A stretch of DNA of 64,000 bases from UBA10649 sp965278945 (GCA_965278945.1 OZ257128.1:2542001-2606000), one strand, 5' to 3'. Shown: positions 52,754 to 61,114, numbered from the stretch's first letter. Program-made: numbers and translations. Notes: a model not told the origin generated them from the letters alone.

Positions 52754-53881
52754 ATGACCGAATCCGACCTCCTTCAGCAGGCGACCGCGATGCTGCCTGC
52801 GATGGTCGATTCGGTCGAGGCGCTGGTGTGCGTCGAGTCGCCGACCGAGGACCTCGATGCGTGCGCGTCGATTGCGCAGGAGGCGGTCGGCGTGTTCTCC
52901 GCGTGGCTGCCGTCGCCGGCTCGAGTCGAAGTACACAACGACAGGCCCGTCTGGCGATGGGGACCCGATCGTCCGCGCATCCTCCTGCTCGGGCACCTCG
53001 ACACGGTGTGGCCGATCGGCACCCTCGCGCGCATCCCGTTCTCCAACGACGGCGAGCGCTTGCGCGGGCCGGGGGTCTTCGACATGAAGGCCGGGGTGGT
53101 TCAGGCGTGGGCCGCGCTCGCGCTTTGCGGACTCGACGAGGACTCAGGCGTGGGAATGCTCCTGACGAGCGACGAGGAGACCGGATCGCTGGCCTCGCAG
53201 GCGCTCATTGCGGACTCGACCGTCGGAACGGAGGCGGTACTCGTGTTCGAGCCGTCGATCGACTCGGCGTTGAAGATCGCGCGCAAGGGCACGTCCTGGT
53301 ACTCCGTCGACTTCGAGGGGCGCGCCTCGCACGCCGGTCTTGATCCCGAGCTCGGGATCAATGCCCTGGCAGCCGCTGCCGCATTCATCACCGAGTCCGG
53401 CACATGGGGTGATCCGGCGCAGGGCACGACCGTGACACCCACGACACTTCGAGGCGGAACCACCGCGAACACCGTGCCCGCCCAAGCCCAGCTCACCGTC
53501 GATGTTCGCGCCTGGACGTTCTCCGAGCAGGCCCGCGTCGATCAGATCGTTCGCGGCTGGCGTCCGTCCGTCGGGGGCGTGTCCGTTGTCGGAGGCATCA
53601 ATCGACCGGCGATGGAGAAATCGATGTCAGCGGCACTGTTCGCTCTCGCCCAGGGTGCGGGTGCAGCAGTCGGCATCGAGCCACTCGAGGGTCGAGCAGT
53701 CGGTGGTGCGAGCGACGGCAACTTCACTGCCGCTGCTGGCATTCCGACGCTTGACGGCCTCGGCGCTGTCGGCGACGGCGCACACGCCGATCACGAATGG
53801 GCGAGCATCGCGGCGTTGGCCGAGCGAGCCGCCCTGAGTTCGGCACTGATCTCCAGCCTTCTCGCGTTGCCGACCGCCTAA
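52754..53881 (+). CDS. M20-family metallopeptidase (N-acyl-amino acid deacylase-like)
   Basis: A 375-residue zinc peptidase of the glutamate carboxypeptidase/DapE group. It has LLLGHLDTVWP (His and Asp ligands) and GVFDMKAGVVQAWAALAL. The catalytic Glu pair is in LTSDEETGSLAS, with RKGTSWYSVDFEGRASHAG and the dimer-domain ending DGAHADHEWASI. It is divergent from the GNAT-racemase pair with a 30-base gap. The family includes the deacylases that release L-amino acids from N-acyl forms. Confidence 0.87.
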   Translation: MTESDLLQQATAMLPAMVDSVEALVCVESPTEDLDACASIAQEAVGVFSAWLPSPARVEVHNDRPVWRWGPDRPRILLLGHLDTVWPIGTLARIPFSNDGERLRGPGVFDMKAGVVQAWAALALCGLDEDSGVGMLLTSDEETGSLASQALIADSTVGTEAVLVFEPSIDSALKIARKGTSWYSVDFEGRASHAGLDPELGINALAAAAAFITESGTWGDPAQGTTVTPTTLRGGTTANTVPAQAQLTVDVRAWTFSEQARVDQIVRGWRPSVGGVSVVGGINRPAMEKSMSAALFALAQGAGAAVGIEPLEGRAVGGASDGNFTAAAGIPTLDGLGAVGDGAHADHEWASIAALAERAALSSALISSLLALPTA

Positions 53882-53904
53882 GGCGCACCGCGTAGGCTCA
53901 TGCG

Positions 53905-55563
53905 GTGGCCGACGGACCCCTGATTGTTCAAAGTGACAAGACGCTCCTGCTCGAAGTCGATCACGCACAGGCAGACGAGTGCCGCAAGGCGATCGCGCCG
54001 TTCGCGGAACTGGAGCGCGCGCCCGAGCACATCCATACCTATCGCCTGACTCCGCTCGGGCTGTGGAATGCCCGCGCGGCGGGCCACGATGCCGAGCAGG
54101 TCGTCGACACCCTGCTGAAGTACTCGCGCTACCCCGTGCCTCATGCGTTGCTCATCGACGTCGCGGAGACCATGTCCCGCTACGGGCGGCTCCAGATCAA
54201 CAACCATCCCGTCCACGGACTGGTGCTGCAGGCGATCGACACCGCCGTGCTCGAGGAGGTGCTGCGCAGCCGCAAGGTCGCCCCGCTCATCGGCGCGCGG
54301 ATCGATCCGACGACGGTCATCGTCCATCCGAGCGAGAGAGGTCACCTGAAGCAGGCGCTCGTCAAGCTCGGCTGGCCAGCCGAGGATGTCGCCGGCTACG
54401 TCGACGGCGAGCGGCACTCCATCGGCCTGCAGGCGGACGAATGGCAGCCCAGGCCGTACCAGACCGAGGCGGCCGAGGGCTTCTGGCACGGTGGCTCCGG
54501 AGTCGTCGTGCTGCCCTGCGGCTCGGGCAAGACCATCGTCGGCACGCTCGCCATGGCTCTCGCTCAGGCGACGACGCTCATCCTCGTGACGAACACCGTC
54601 TCGGCGCGCCAGTGGCGCGACGAGCTGCTCCGGCGCACGACGCTCACGGCAGACGAGATCGGCGAGTACTCGGGGGCGAAGAAGGAGATCCGGCCCGTCA
54701 CCATCGCGACGTACCAGGTGATGACGACCAAGCGCCAGGGCATCTATCCGCACCTTGAGGTGTTCGACTCCCGCGACTGGGGCCTGATCATCTACGACGA
54801 GGTGCACCTGCTGCCCGCGCCGATCTTCCGATTCACGGCCGACATCCAGTCCCGTCGGCGTCTGGGTCTCACGGCCACGCTGGTTCGTGAGGATGGACGC
54901 GAGAGCGACGTATTCTCGCTGATCGGGCCTAAGCGCTATGACGCGCCATGGAAGGACATCGAGGCCCAGGGCTACATCGCGCCCGCGGACTGCGTCGAAG
55001 TGCGGGTGACGTTGTCCGACGCCGACCGGATGACCTATGCCATGGCCGAGCCCGAGGACCGATACCGGCTAGCCGCGTCGACTCCGGAGAAGGTGCGCAT
55101 CGCCGAGGAGATCGTCAAGCGCCATGACGGGGACCGCGTGCTGATCATCGGGCAGTACCTCGATCAGCTCGCAGAACTCGGTGAGCACCTGGATGCGCCG
55201 ATCATCACCGGGGCAACTCCGGTCAAGGAGCGCGAGCGGCTCTTCGGCAGCTTCCGCGATGGCGAGACGCGAGTCCTGGTCGTCAGCAAGGTCGCGAACT
55301 TCTCCGTCGACCTGCCCGAGGCGGGGGTGGCGATCCAGGTGAGCGGAACGTTCGGCTCACGGCAGGAGGAGGCCCAGCGGCTCGGCCGCATTCTGCGCCC
55401 GAAGGCCGACGGAGGCTCGGCGCACTTCTACTCGATCGTCACGCGCGACACAGTCGACGCAGATTTCGCGCAGCACCGTCAGCGATTCCTCGCAGAGCAG
55501 GGCTACTCGTACAGGATCATTGACGCCGAAGACATCCACAGCGGAACTTGGGAGACAACATGA
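53905..55563 (+). CDS. XPB-type DNA repair helicase
   Basis: A 552-residue superfamily 2 helicase. An N-terminal helicase-associated domain precedes Walker A CGSGKT (206-210 being GSGKT), DEVH box at 298-301, GLTATLVREDGRESD, and QVSGTFGSRQEEAQRLGRILRPK with the arginine fingers. This is the bacterial XPB type. The start is GTG 53905. It overlaps the ClC gene by ATGA at 55560-55563. Its partner protein at 48337 is separated by the N-acylamino-acid genes. Confidence 0.95.
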   Translation: MADGPLIVQSDKTLLLEVDHAQADECRKAIAPFAELERAPEHIHTYRLTPLGLWNARAAGHDAEQVVDTLLKYSRYPVPHALLIDVAETMSRYGRLQINNHPVHGLVLQAIDTAVLEEVLRSRKVAPLIGARIDPTTVIVHPSERGHLKQALVKLGWPAEDVAGYVDGERHSIGLQADEWQPRPYQTEAAEGFWHGGSGVVVLPCGSGKTIVGTLAMALAQATTLILVTNTVSARQWRDELLRRTTLTADEIGEYSGAKKEIRPVTIATYQVMTTKRQGIYPHLEVFDSRDWGLIIYDEVHLLPAPIFRFTADIQSRRRLGLTATLVREDGRESDVFSLIGPKRYDAPWKDIEAQGYIAPADCVEVRVTLSDADRMTYAMAEPEDRYRLAASTPEKVRIAEEIVKRHDGDRVLIIGQYLDQLAELGEHLDAPIITGATPVKERERLFGSFRDGETRVLVVSKVANFSVDLPEAGVAIQVSGTFGSRQEEAQRLGRILRPKADGGSAHFYSIVTRDTVDADFAQHRQRFLAEQGYSYRIIDAEDIHSGTWETT

Positions 55564-56876
55564 GTACTGGCACCCCCGCGACACCGGCGACACCACCGGT
55601 TCCGGAGTCGCTCGGTCGCCAGGCACTCGTGCTGGCCGTCATCATCGGCGTCATCGCCTCCCTCGGCGCGGCCGCCTACCTCGGCATCGTCAACGCCCTC
55701 CAGGAGTACCTGTGGAGCGACCTGCCCGGCACCTTCGGCTGGACCACGATCCCGGCGTGGTGGATCTTCCTGCTGCTGCTCATCGGTGCCGCAGTAGTGG
55801 CGCTGGCCTGGCGGATGCCTGGTGCTACTGGCGAGGGTCCGCTCACGGGGCTGCACTTCAACGTGCTGCCGATCAACGCGCCATCGATCCTTCTTGCGGC
55901 CGCGGGCTCCCTCGTCTTCGGCATCGTTCTCGGCCCGGAGGCACCGCTCGTCATACTCGGCACGACGCTCGGCGCCCTCCTTCTTCGCGGCAAGCCCGCG
56001 CCAGTCGTTCAGCTGGGCATGCTCCTCGGTGGCGCTGCCGCGATCGGGCTGATCCTCGGCAACCCGTTCGTGACGGCCTTCATGCTGCTTGAGTTCGCGG
56101 CCATGGGCGCGATGCCCGCGGTAGCACTCGTCCCCGCGTTCGTCGCCCTCGGCACCGGATACCTGGTGCAGATAGGCGTCGGGGCGTGGTCCGGACTGCA
56201 CATGCATGCTCTCGTAGTTCCCGGGCTGCCCGAGTACACGCACGAGACGTTCCGCGATCTCTTCTTCGGCTTCATCGTCGCGATCGTCGCCGGGCTTCTT
56301 GCGGTGCTGATCCGCGAGTTCGGCGAGCAGGTCGCGGCAGTTGCTGCCAGGCATCGTGCGGCTGTCCTCTTCGCTGTCGCTGTGCTGACCGGCGTCATCG
56401 CGGTCGTGGTCACCAACGTGGGTGACGTCGGCGTGAACCTGATCTTGTTCTCCGGCGAGAACGGCATGGGCGACCTGCTCGCGCAGACCTCGCTCGCGAC
56501 TGTCGTCCTTGTGGTGGTGGGCAAGGCGCTCGCCTACGGGCTTGCACTTGGCGGCGGATTTCGCGGTGGGCCGATCTTCCCGGCGACCTACCTCGGCGTG
56601 GGCGTCGGACTCGCCGCGAGCCTGCTGATCAACGACCTGTCGGTGAGCCCGATGGCGGCCGCGGCAATCGCCGCGAGTGTCACCGTTCTCCTGCGACTGC
56701 CGTTCACGTCAGCACTGCTTGCCATGCTGCTTGTGGGCTCCGCGGGGGCTGCGGTCGCGCCGTTCGCCATCATCGGCGCGGTGATCGGTTTCGGAATGCG
56801 GCAGGGGCTAGATCGATTCGACGCGAAGCGCCAGGCGAGCGTCAACGTCGAAGGCGAAGTCGTCCACGGTTCCTAG
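55560..56876 (+). CDS. ClC-family chloride channel or transporter
   Basis: A 438-residue polytopic membrane protein. ClC signatures: the gating Glu in FGIVLGPEAPLVILG (the GREGP-equivalent), and the GxFxP region in GGGFRGGPIFPATYLG. It is shorter than typical ClC transporters and has no CBS domains. ATG 55560 has GGGAG nine bases upstream and overlaps the helicase stop. Its last 69 bases run antisense to the convergent gene at 56808. Confidence 0.87.
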   Translation: MSTGTPATPATPPVPESLGRQALVLAVIIGVIASLGAAAYLGIVNALQEYLWSDLPGTFGWTTIPAWWIFLLLLIGAAVVALAWRMPGATGEGPLTGLHFNVLPINAPSILLAAAGSLVFGIVLGPEAPLVILGTTLGALLLRGKPAPVVQLGMLLGGAAAIGLILGNPFVTAFMLLEFAAMGAMPAVALVPAFVALGTGYLVQIGVGAWSGLHMHALVVPGLPEYTHETFRDLFFGFIVAIVAGLLAVLIREFGEQVAAVAARHRAAVLFAVAVLTGVIAVVVTNVGDVGVNLILFSGENGMGDLLAQTSLATVVLVVVGKALAYGLALGGGFRGGPIFPATYLGVGVGLAASLLINDLSVSPMAAAAIAASVTVLLRLPFTSALLAMLLVGSAGAAVAPFAIIGAVIGFGMRQGLDRFDAKRQASVNVEGEVVHGS

Positions 56877-57305
56877 CCCCGGCAACGGGAGATGGATCGT
56901 GCCGAGCTCGGCACTGCCGACGAGTTCGATCTCGGCCATCGGATCGTGCAGCGGGCCGACGGGCGTCACGGTGAGTGACAGTTCGACGGTCACATCGCCC
57001 GCGACAGCAGCACCGCTGACCTGCCATGGCTGATCACCACGGGTGCCAAGGCCTTCATACGCCAAGGCATGCGCGTCGTTGCGCTTGATGAGCGATCGCG
57101 CCGCGCTCTGCATCACGAAGTTCGTCCGCAGCTTGTCCAGGGCAAGGGTTAGCCGCAGCCTGACCTGATCGCCGTTCACGTGCAGGTCTCCTGCAGTCAC
57201 GGGTGCACTGACATCGACGCTCATCAGTCCGATGCGTCCGCTGCGCAGCCGCACGTCCGCACCGTCGACGGCATGAACCGTCCAACTGCCCTCGTTAGCC
57301 GTCAT
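56808..57305 (-). CDS. YceI-like protein
   Basis: A 165-residue beta-rich protein that looks like the YceI lipocalin-type fold: WTVHAVDGADVRLRSGRIG, LALDKLRTNFVMQSAARSLI, VTVELSLTVTPVG and a final ALRVES strand. It has no signal peptide. Its 3' end overlaps the ClC gene by 69 bases, yet the overlapped part still completes the fold, so it is probably real. It starts at ATG 57305. Confidence 0.62.
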   Translation of the reverse strand: MTANEGSWTVHAVDGADVRLRSGRIGLMSVDVSAPVTAGDLHVNGDQVRLRLTLALDKLRTNFVMQSAARSLIKRNDAHALAYEGLGTRGDQPWQVSGAAVAGDVTVELSLTVTPVGPLHDPMAEIELVGSAELGTIHLPLPGLGTVDDFAFDVDARLALRVESI

Positions 57306-57360
57306 CCGACCACCTTGTCACAAAGCGCCGAACCGCCCCCGCCCACCCGGGCCCGACCCA

Positions 57361-57430
57361 CCCCGCCGACCTTGAGGTTGGCGTGGGTTTCGCACGCCCA
57401 TTTCCACGCCAACCTCAAGGTCGGCGAGGG
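57361..57430. repeat. family A palindromic element, copy A2
   Basis: Arms at 57361-57386 and 57404-57430 are perfect over the core CTTGAGGTTGGCGTGG, with a 17-base loop. They match copy A1 at 5446. The right arm contains the TGA stop (57415-57417, minus strand) of the neighbouring GNAT gene and codes its last residues. Both flanking genes are on the minus strand, so a terminator between them is one reading. Confidence 0.85.
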
Positions 57431-57933
57431 GTGAGCGGCGCCGACATCTGGATCCTTCTCCCGTAGCGTGGCAGCCCCGCGTCGATCTCAGCCTGCAGCA
57501 GACGCCTGTTCATGGCGGAGTCGATATCCGTCTCGACGAATCCGCAGGTCCGGTAGAAGGGCGCATTGAACGGCACATCGGCATACGTGCGCAGCGTCAT
57601 CGAGGAATGGCCTCGCGCAGCCGCTTCGGACTTGGCCGCCTCCACGAGTGACCTGCCCAGGCCTTGTCGTCCGGCCGAGGGAAGCACCGCGATCTGCTCG
57701 AGATGAGCCAGACCGTCCTGCTCGACCACCTGCGCGAACCCGACTGCTGGTCCGCCAACGTCCTCGGCCACGACGAGGATGAGGCCCGGCGTAGCAGCAC
57801 GAGCCTCGCCCGACATCGCTCCGACCCACTCATCGGGAGCGAACAGGTCGATGAGCATCGCGTCGGCGGCGGTCTCGATGCCTTGCAGCATGCCGATGTC
57901 AGCATCGGTCGCGTGGCGAATGCTTCCAGTCAC
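57415..57933 (-). CDS. GNAT N-acetyltransferase
   Basis: A 172-residue acetyltransferase. It has the acetyl-CoA loop HLEQIAVLPSAGRQGLGRSLVEAA, then FNAPFYRTCGFVETD. The substrate is unknown. Its last few residues and its stop codon are encoded inside a family A palindrome, so the natural C-terminus was probably altered when the element arrived. The start is at 57933. Confidence 0.85.
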   Translation of the reverse strand: MTGSIRHATDADIGMLQGIETAADAMLIDLFAPDEWVGAMSGEARAATPGLILVVAEDVGGPAVGFAQVVEQDGLAHLEQIAVLPSAGRQGLGRSLVEAAKSEAAARGHSSMTLRTYADVPFNAPFYRTCGFVETDIDSAMNRRLLQAEIDAGLPRYGRRIQMSAPLTPRRP

Positions 57934-57974
57934 AGGGCGATCCTAGGAAGCCAAGCAGGTCCCCCGCACCACCC

Positions 57975-58035
57975 GTCGATCTTGAGGTTCCGCCCACTTC
58001 CGGGGCCGGATTGTGGGCGGAACCTCAAGGTCGGC
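57975..58035. repeat. family A palindromic element, copy A3 (variant arms)
   Basis: Arms at 57975-57997 and 58013-58035 (23 bases) with a 15-base loop. The core CTTGAGGTT is shared with A1 and A2. The arm then continues CCGCCCAC where the others have GGCGTGG, and the right arm carries the matching complement, so pairing is preserved. Both mismatches are T-G pairs. It lies between the groEL terminator and the GNAT start. Confidence 0.8.
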
Positions 58036-58038
58036 AAG

Positions 58039-58078
58039 CGAAAGGGGCGGGCCTCCGTGAGGAGGACCGCCCCTTTCG
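58039..58078 (-). terminator. groEL terminator
   Basis: Long hairpin with a 12-base stem (CGAAAGGGGCGG / CCGCCCCTTTCG) and an inner five-base stem closing GTGA, 30 bases past the groEL stop. There is no T run, as in many high-GC actinobacteria. Confidence 0.75.
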
Positions 58079-58108
58079 GGTGCGTTCTTGGCGCGCTGGT
58101 TGCAGGAC

Positions 58109-59746
58109 TTAGAAGTCCATGCCGCCCATGTCGCCGCCGCCGCCCATGGCGGGCGCCGACTTCTCGGGCTTGTCGGCCACGACCACCTCGGTCGTCAGGA
58201 ACAGGCCGGCGATCGAGGCTGCGTTCTGCAGCGCCGAGCGGGTGACCTTGGCCGGATCGATGATGCCGGCCTTGATCATGTCGACGTACTCGCCGGTCGC
58301 GGCATCGAGGCCCCAGCCGGGCTCGAGCTCGCGGACCTTCTCCGCCACGACGCCGCCCTCGAGGCCGGCGTTGATGGCGATCTGCTTCAGCGGGGCGCTG
58401 ACAGCGACGCGAACGATGTTCGCCCCGACCGCCTGCTCGTCCGTGAGGCCAAGCGCGTCGATCTTCGACTCGGCCGACTTCATGGCCTGGATGAGCGCCA
58501 CGCCTCCGCCGGGCACGATGCCCTCCTCGACGGCCGCCTTCGCGTTGCGAACGGCGTCCTCGATGCGGTGCTTGCGCTCCTTGAGCTCAACCTCGGTGGC
58601 TGCGCCGACCTTGATCACTGCAACACCGCCGGCCAGCTTGGCCAGGCGCTCCTGGAGCTTCTCGCGGTCGTAGTCGGAGTCCGACTTCTCGATCTCGGCG
58701 CGGATCTGCGAGACGCGGCCGGCGATCTGCTCTGCGTCGCCAGCACCCTCGACGATCGTGGTCTCGTCCTTGGTGACGACGACCTTGCGGGCACGGCCGA
58801 GCAGCTCCAGGCCCGTGGTGTCGAGCTTGAGGCCGACCTCCTCGGAGATGACCTGGCCACCGGTGAGGATCGCGATGTCCTGCAGCATCGCCTTGCGGCG
58901 ATCGCCGAAGCCCGGCGCCTTGATGGCGATCGAGCGGAACGTGCCCTTGATCTTGTTCACCACGAGGGTGGACAGCGCCTCGCCGTCGACGTCCTCGGCG
59001 ATGATGACCAGGGGCTTGCCGGACTGCATGACCTTCTCCAGGAGAGGCAGCAGGTCCTTGACCGTGGAGATCTTGGAGTTCGCGATGAGGATGTAGGGAT
59101 CCTCGAGCTCGGCCTCCATGCGCTCGGCGTCGGTCATGAAGTAGGCGGAGATGTAACCCTTGTCGAAGCGCATGCCCTCGGTGAGCTCAAGCTCGAGTCC
59201 GAAGGTGTTGCTCTCCTCGACAGTGATGACGCCTTCCTTGCCGACCTTGTCCATGGCCTCGGCGATGAGCTCGCCGACCTCCATGTCACCGCCTGCAGAG
59301 ATCGCAGCGGTGGAAGCGATCTGCTCCTTGGTCTCGACGTCCTTGGCCATGGCCAAGAGCTCGTCGGATACGACCTGGACAGCCTTCTCGATGCCCTTCT
59401 TCAGGCCCATCGGGTTCGCGCCGGCCGCGACGTTGCGCAGGCCTTCGCGGACAAGAGCCTGGGCGAGCACGGTGGCGGTGGTGGTGCCGTCGCCAGCGAC
59501 GTCGTCGGTCTTCTTGGCGACCTCCTTGACGAGCTCGGCGCCGATCTTCTCGTAGGGATCCTCGAGATCGATCTCCTTGGCGATGGAAACACCGTCATTG
59601 GTGATCGTGGGGGCTCCCCACTTCTTCTCCAGGACTACGTTGCGGCCCTTCGGGCCCAGGGTGACCTTGACGGCGTCTGCGAGCACGTTCATGCCGCGCT
59701 CGAGCGCCCGTCGGGCCTCCTCGTCGAATGCAATCATCTTTGCCAT
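58109..59746 (-). CDS. groEL: 60 kDa chaperonin GroEL (GroEL2 type)
   Basis: A 545-residue chaperonin that folds proteins in a double-ring cage. It has KMIAFDEEARRALERGMN, VTLGPKGRNVVL, the ATP Asp in VAGDGTTTATVLAQAL, VEEGIVPGGGVAL, and the tail GGGGDMGGMDF. The Gly-Met tail marks the GroEL2 type, not the His-rich GroEL1. groES is not adjacent, which fits a solo groEL2 locus. Two CIRCE elements precede it. ATG 59746 follows GAGGAACAGG. Confidence 0.98.
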   Translation of the reverse strand: MAKMIAFDEEARRALERGMNVLADAVKVTLGPKGRNVVLEKKWGAPTITNDGVSIAKEIDLEDPYEKIGAELVKEVAKKTDDVAGDGTTTATVLAQALVREGLRNVAAGANPMGLKKGIEKAVQVVSDELLAMAKDVETKEQIASTAAISAGGDMEVGELIAEAMDKVGKEGVITVEESNTFGLELELTEGMRFDKGYISAYFMTDAERMEAELEDPYILIANSKISTVKDLLPLLEKVMQSGKPLVIIAEDVDGEALSTLVVNKIKGTFRSIAIKAPGFGDRRKAMLQDIAILTGGQVISEEVGLKLDTTGLELLGRARKVVVTKDETTIVEGAGDAEQIAGRVSQIRAEIEKSDSDYDREKLQERLAKLAGGVAVIKVGAATEVELKERKHRIEDAVRNAKAAVEEGIVPGGGVALIQAMKSAESKIDALGLTDEQAVGANIVRVAVSAPLKQIAINAGLEGGVVAEKVRELEPGWGLDAATGEYVDMIKAGIIDPAKVTRSALQNAASIAGLFLTTEVVVADKPEKSAPAMGGGGDMGGMDF

Positions 59747-59780
59747 GAGGCCTGTTCCTCCAGGAACGTACGAACGGATG

Positions 59781-59807
59781 CTGTCACTCTCGGGTGTCGA
59801 GTGCCAA
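59781..59807 (-). promoter_or_regulatory. second CIRCE-like element in the groEL leader
   Basis: Minus-strand TTGGCACTC, nine bases, GAGTGACAG, in the groEL leader 35 bases before the ATG. It is weaker than the upstream copy but keeps the CACTC/GAGTG core and exact nine-base spacing. Confidence 0.7.
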
Positions 59808-59811
59808 CTAA

Positions 59812-59841
59812 AAGTTAGCACTCACCCTAGGTGAGTGCAAA
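59812..59841 (-). promoter_or_regulatory. groEL promoter overlapped by CIRCE (HrcA operator)
   Basis: Minus strand TTTGCACTC, nine bases, GAGTGCTAA (59815-59841): only one base off the CIRCE arms. Inside it lie TTGCAC (59835-59840) and TAACTT (59812-59817) with a 17-base spacer, a good sigma-70-type promoter. HrcA binding would cover the promoter. Confidence 0.85.
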
Positions 59842-59850
59842 TGGTCCGGG

Positions 59851-61098
59851 CTAGCGGACGATGCCCAGTGAGGCCTCGACGGTGCGCTGGGCCAGGCGGA
59901 AGGTCGGCTTGGCCAGCCTGGCGTCGACCCCCGCGGTGCTGGTCGCCCACGCGGTGCCGAACGGCGCCCAGACCGAGGCCATCTGCGGGACGTTCGGAAT
60001 CGCCACGCCGTCGGCTCCGGCGATGTCGATCGCCTGGAGGCGTTTCTCGGCCACCTGGGAGACGGCGGTGCGATTGGCCGGAATCAACCCGGAGGCCGCA
60101 GCCAGCGCGACCTGCGCGGGCGCATCCGCGAAGAACAGTCGGATCAGCTTGGACGCCTTGTCCGCCACCCCGTGCGTTGCCGCGAACTTCGTCAGCATGA
60201 ATCCCTGCAGCCGCAGCAGCGGCGCGGCCTTGATCCCGCTCACGATGGGCGGCATCGAGGTGATCCGGTAGACGAAGTTCAACTTGAGCAGCGTGGCAAT
60301 CTCCTCGGGCCCGGCGACCCAGAAGGGCGACTTGCCCTTGGAGAATGCTCGACGAGCCTTCGTGTCGGTCAGGGCCGCGCTGATCAGGCCCGACTCGTTC
60401 CAGGCGTCGATCGCGGACGAGTTCTTGATGAATGTCGGATTGGCAAGCCCGATCTGGGTGGGATCGAGCACGCCTTCGGCCGTTCGTCCGAAGAAGTAGC
60501 CACCCAGGCCGCTGAACAGCGGGTACATCGAGTAGCCGTCGCTGTCACCGCCCTGCGGCACGCCCAGCGGAACCGTTGCCTTGCCCGACCTGACCAGCCG
60601 CAGCGCGGTATCGCTGAGCGCAGCGAACGTGGAGGGCGGATTGGGAACGAGGGTGACGTTGGAGATCAGGGCCAGATTGCTGACCTGGACCGGGATTCCA
60701 TAGCCGGTCGCGCCGACCTGGAATCCGCTGAGCGCGTTGGCCCGAAATGAGGCGGTTGCCTTCTTGCCCAGTGGCAGGGCGACAACGCTGCCCGCTGCGG
60801 ACAACTGGCCGGTCCAGGTCGCGTCCGCCCAGATGATGTCGGGCGCGGACGCCTCGGGAACAGCCGCCAGCTCGTCGCGGATGGCATTGAGTTCCTTGGG
60901 CACGACGACGATCGGCGAGCCTCGGTACCCGGTGGGCAGCAGCGCGGTGATGACGGGCGCATGGGCTGGATCTGCCCAGATGGTGATCGGCTTGTCACCG
61001 GGGGCGGCGGTACCGCTCGGCGCGACGACCAGGCCGAAGGCACCAATGGCAACAGCCAGTCCGGCACTGACGAGGACTTTCACCTGGCGTGGCCGCAT
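59851..61098 (-). CDS. extracellular solute-binding protein (orphan, sugar-binding type)
   Basis: A 415-residue binding protein. It has a signal peptide (KVLVSAGLAVAIGAFGLVVAPS, cleavage near GTAA) with no lipobox. The MalE-like fold shows ITIWADPAHAPVI, APDIIWADATWTGQL, GKSPFWVAGPEEIATLL and GFMLTKFAATH. No ABC permease or ATPase is near, so it either works with a distant transporter or has another role. The groEL promoter lies just past its stop, so it does not run into groEL without termination. Confidence 0.8.
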   Translation of the reverse strand: MRPRQVKVLVSAGLAVAIGAFGLVVAPSGTAAPGDKPITIWADPAHAPVITALLPTGYRGSPIVVVPKELNAIRDELAAVPEASAPDIIWADATWTGQLSAAGSVVALPLGKKATASFRANALSGFQVGATGYGIPVQVSNLALISNVTLVPNPPSTFAALSDTALRLVRSGKATVPLGVPQGGDSDGYSMYPLFSGLGGYFFGRTAEGVLDPTQIGLANPTFIKNSSAIDAWNESGLISAALTDTKARRAFSKGKSPFWVAGPEEIATLLKLNFVYRITSMPPIVSGIKAAPLLRLQGFMLTKFAATHGVADKASKLIRLFFADAPAQVALAAASGLIPANRTAVSQVAEKRLQAIDIAGADGVAIPNVPQMASVWAPFGTAWATSTAGVDARLAKPTFRLAQRTVEASLGIVR

Positions 61099-61114
61099 AG
61101 CACTCTCCCGACTT

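Noticed and set aside
58088..59818. 576-residue open frame antisense to groEL
   Set aside because: Antisense shadow; leucine/aspartate-rich without motifs.
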